Assembly (NCBI GenBank): GCA_027491735.1
Contig: JAOZGP010000018.1
Span: forward strand, 1 to 39,864
From: Thermoproteota archaeon
GTDB taxonomy: Archaea > Korarchaeota > Korarchaeia > Korarchaeales > Korarchaeaceae
Reading direction: 5' to 3'
Length of the DNA: 39,864 bases
The notes under the pieces were generated by a model. That model searched no databases. It worked only from the letters and a program-made list of their open reading frames with translations, and was not told the origin of the DNA. Each line of letters opens with the position of its first letter. The stretch's first letter is position 1. Position numbers and translations under genes: made by a program. Below, in pieces: positions 39,535 to 39,864 of this stretch.

Positions 39535-39864
39535 AACACCTCAGTGCGATTCAGGTTTCCCTTTCCTTAATATCTTTTCCGCCCAGTTTCATGGAGCGGA
39601 GTGGGACATCTGGGTGATGTTCACGGCTGTATGCTCGCTGGTGGGAGCAAGTAGATTCCTTTGACATTCTCCACAGCTAAAGCGGGTAATCTCGCTCTTG
39701 AAAGCTCCATTCTTATCTACATCCGCATCGAGCTTTTACAGGAGGTTCTGAGAAAGTCCCTCGCCTCAGCGGGAGGATGAATCAGGGAGTGGGTTGGAGA
39801 CTGTTCGTCAGATCAAGTACCCTGCATCGAGCTTCAGGATGGTGAGGTCCTGACTGTACGCTAC
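39535..39864. other. 330 bases without a supportable gene
   Basis: Apart from the promoter of the 39049-39534 gene, I see no intact gene. The plus strand has a short open frame around 39660-39775 (IELLQEVLRKSLASAGG) with no family match. The minus strand has a CxxC fragment (SCGECQ). CGAGCTT repeats near 39729 and 39829. This could be the edge of an element outside the window. Confidence 0.4.

Noticed and set aside
39729-39840. EF-hand-like peptide on the minus strand (DADVDKNGAFKSE)
   Set aside because: The spacing is off by one from a real loop, the frame has no start, and the flanks are non-coding in appearance.
1-39864. CRISPR array or tRNA genes
   Set aside because: No regularly spaced direct repeats and no T-loop/acceptor pairs were found by eye. 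A tRNA with an intron could be missed without a covariance search.

Overview
The window looks archaeal and thermophilic, probably from the Thermoproteota/Korarchaeota side. Signs of this are the archaeal-type phosphoglycerate mutase, pyruvate phosphate dikinase, a stand-alone MetRS tRNA-binding subunit, an ArgRS with a degenerate KMSKS loop, an archaeal NikR, TATA-like boxes about 25-35 nt upstream of near-leaderless starts, GGTGAT Shine-Dalgarno sites, heavy AGG/AGA arginine use, and no sigma-type promoters. The exact lineage is a guess. I found no tRNA, rRNA or CRISPR array.

Layout. 1-5577 (minus): a peptide-type ABC transporter (ATPase cut by the window edge, two permeases, binding protein). 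The binding protein appears circularly permuted and carries an S-layer-like C-terminal domain with an EF-hand loop. 5578-6565: a decayed IS200/IS605-type element with a tnpB wreck. 6566-11022: apgM and ppdK, convergent, separated by a structured RNA-like segment. 11121-16526: DUF167, MFS exporter, PadR, NikR with a small partner, a membrane FHA protein, and a membrane-anchored metallophosphoesterase. 16618-22140: an Fe(III)/spermidine-type ABC importer, with a divergent secreted amidotransferase-fold-like protein. 22244-23319: DUF134 regulator, relic DNA, and the MetRS beta-type protein.

23511-28242 (plus) is the most unusual part. A sugar nucleotidyltransferase, a large helical/coiled-coil protein, an FtsZ/tubulin-superfamily GTPase with intact T1, T4 and T7 motifs, and an eIF2B-alpha-like protein lie head to tail. 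I suggest a filament-forming GTPase with a dedicated helical partner. Then come an alkyltransferase-like/endonuclease V fusion that has lost key residues of both halves (28217-29167), a small winged-helix protein and argS (29213-31289), and a 450-base gap holding a 70-bp copy of part of the peptide-binding-protein gene.

31740-39534 holds two orphan proteins, UDP-GlcNAc 2-epimerase, a radical-SAM/SPASM-like protein without the CX3CX2C cluster motif, thymidine kinase with an altered P-loop, endonuclease III, a peptidase C26 amidotransferase, and an overlapping set (orphan, UPF0047, small antitoxin-like protein, PIN domain), followed by a DUF4430-like surface protein. The last 330 bases hold no gene I can support.

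Functional calls rest on motif reading only; no database search was possible.
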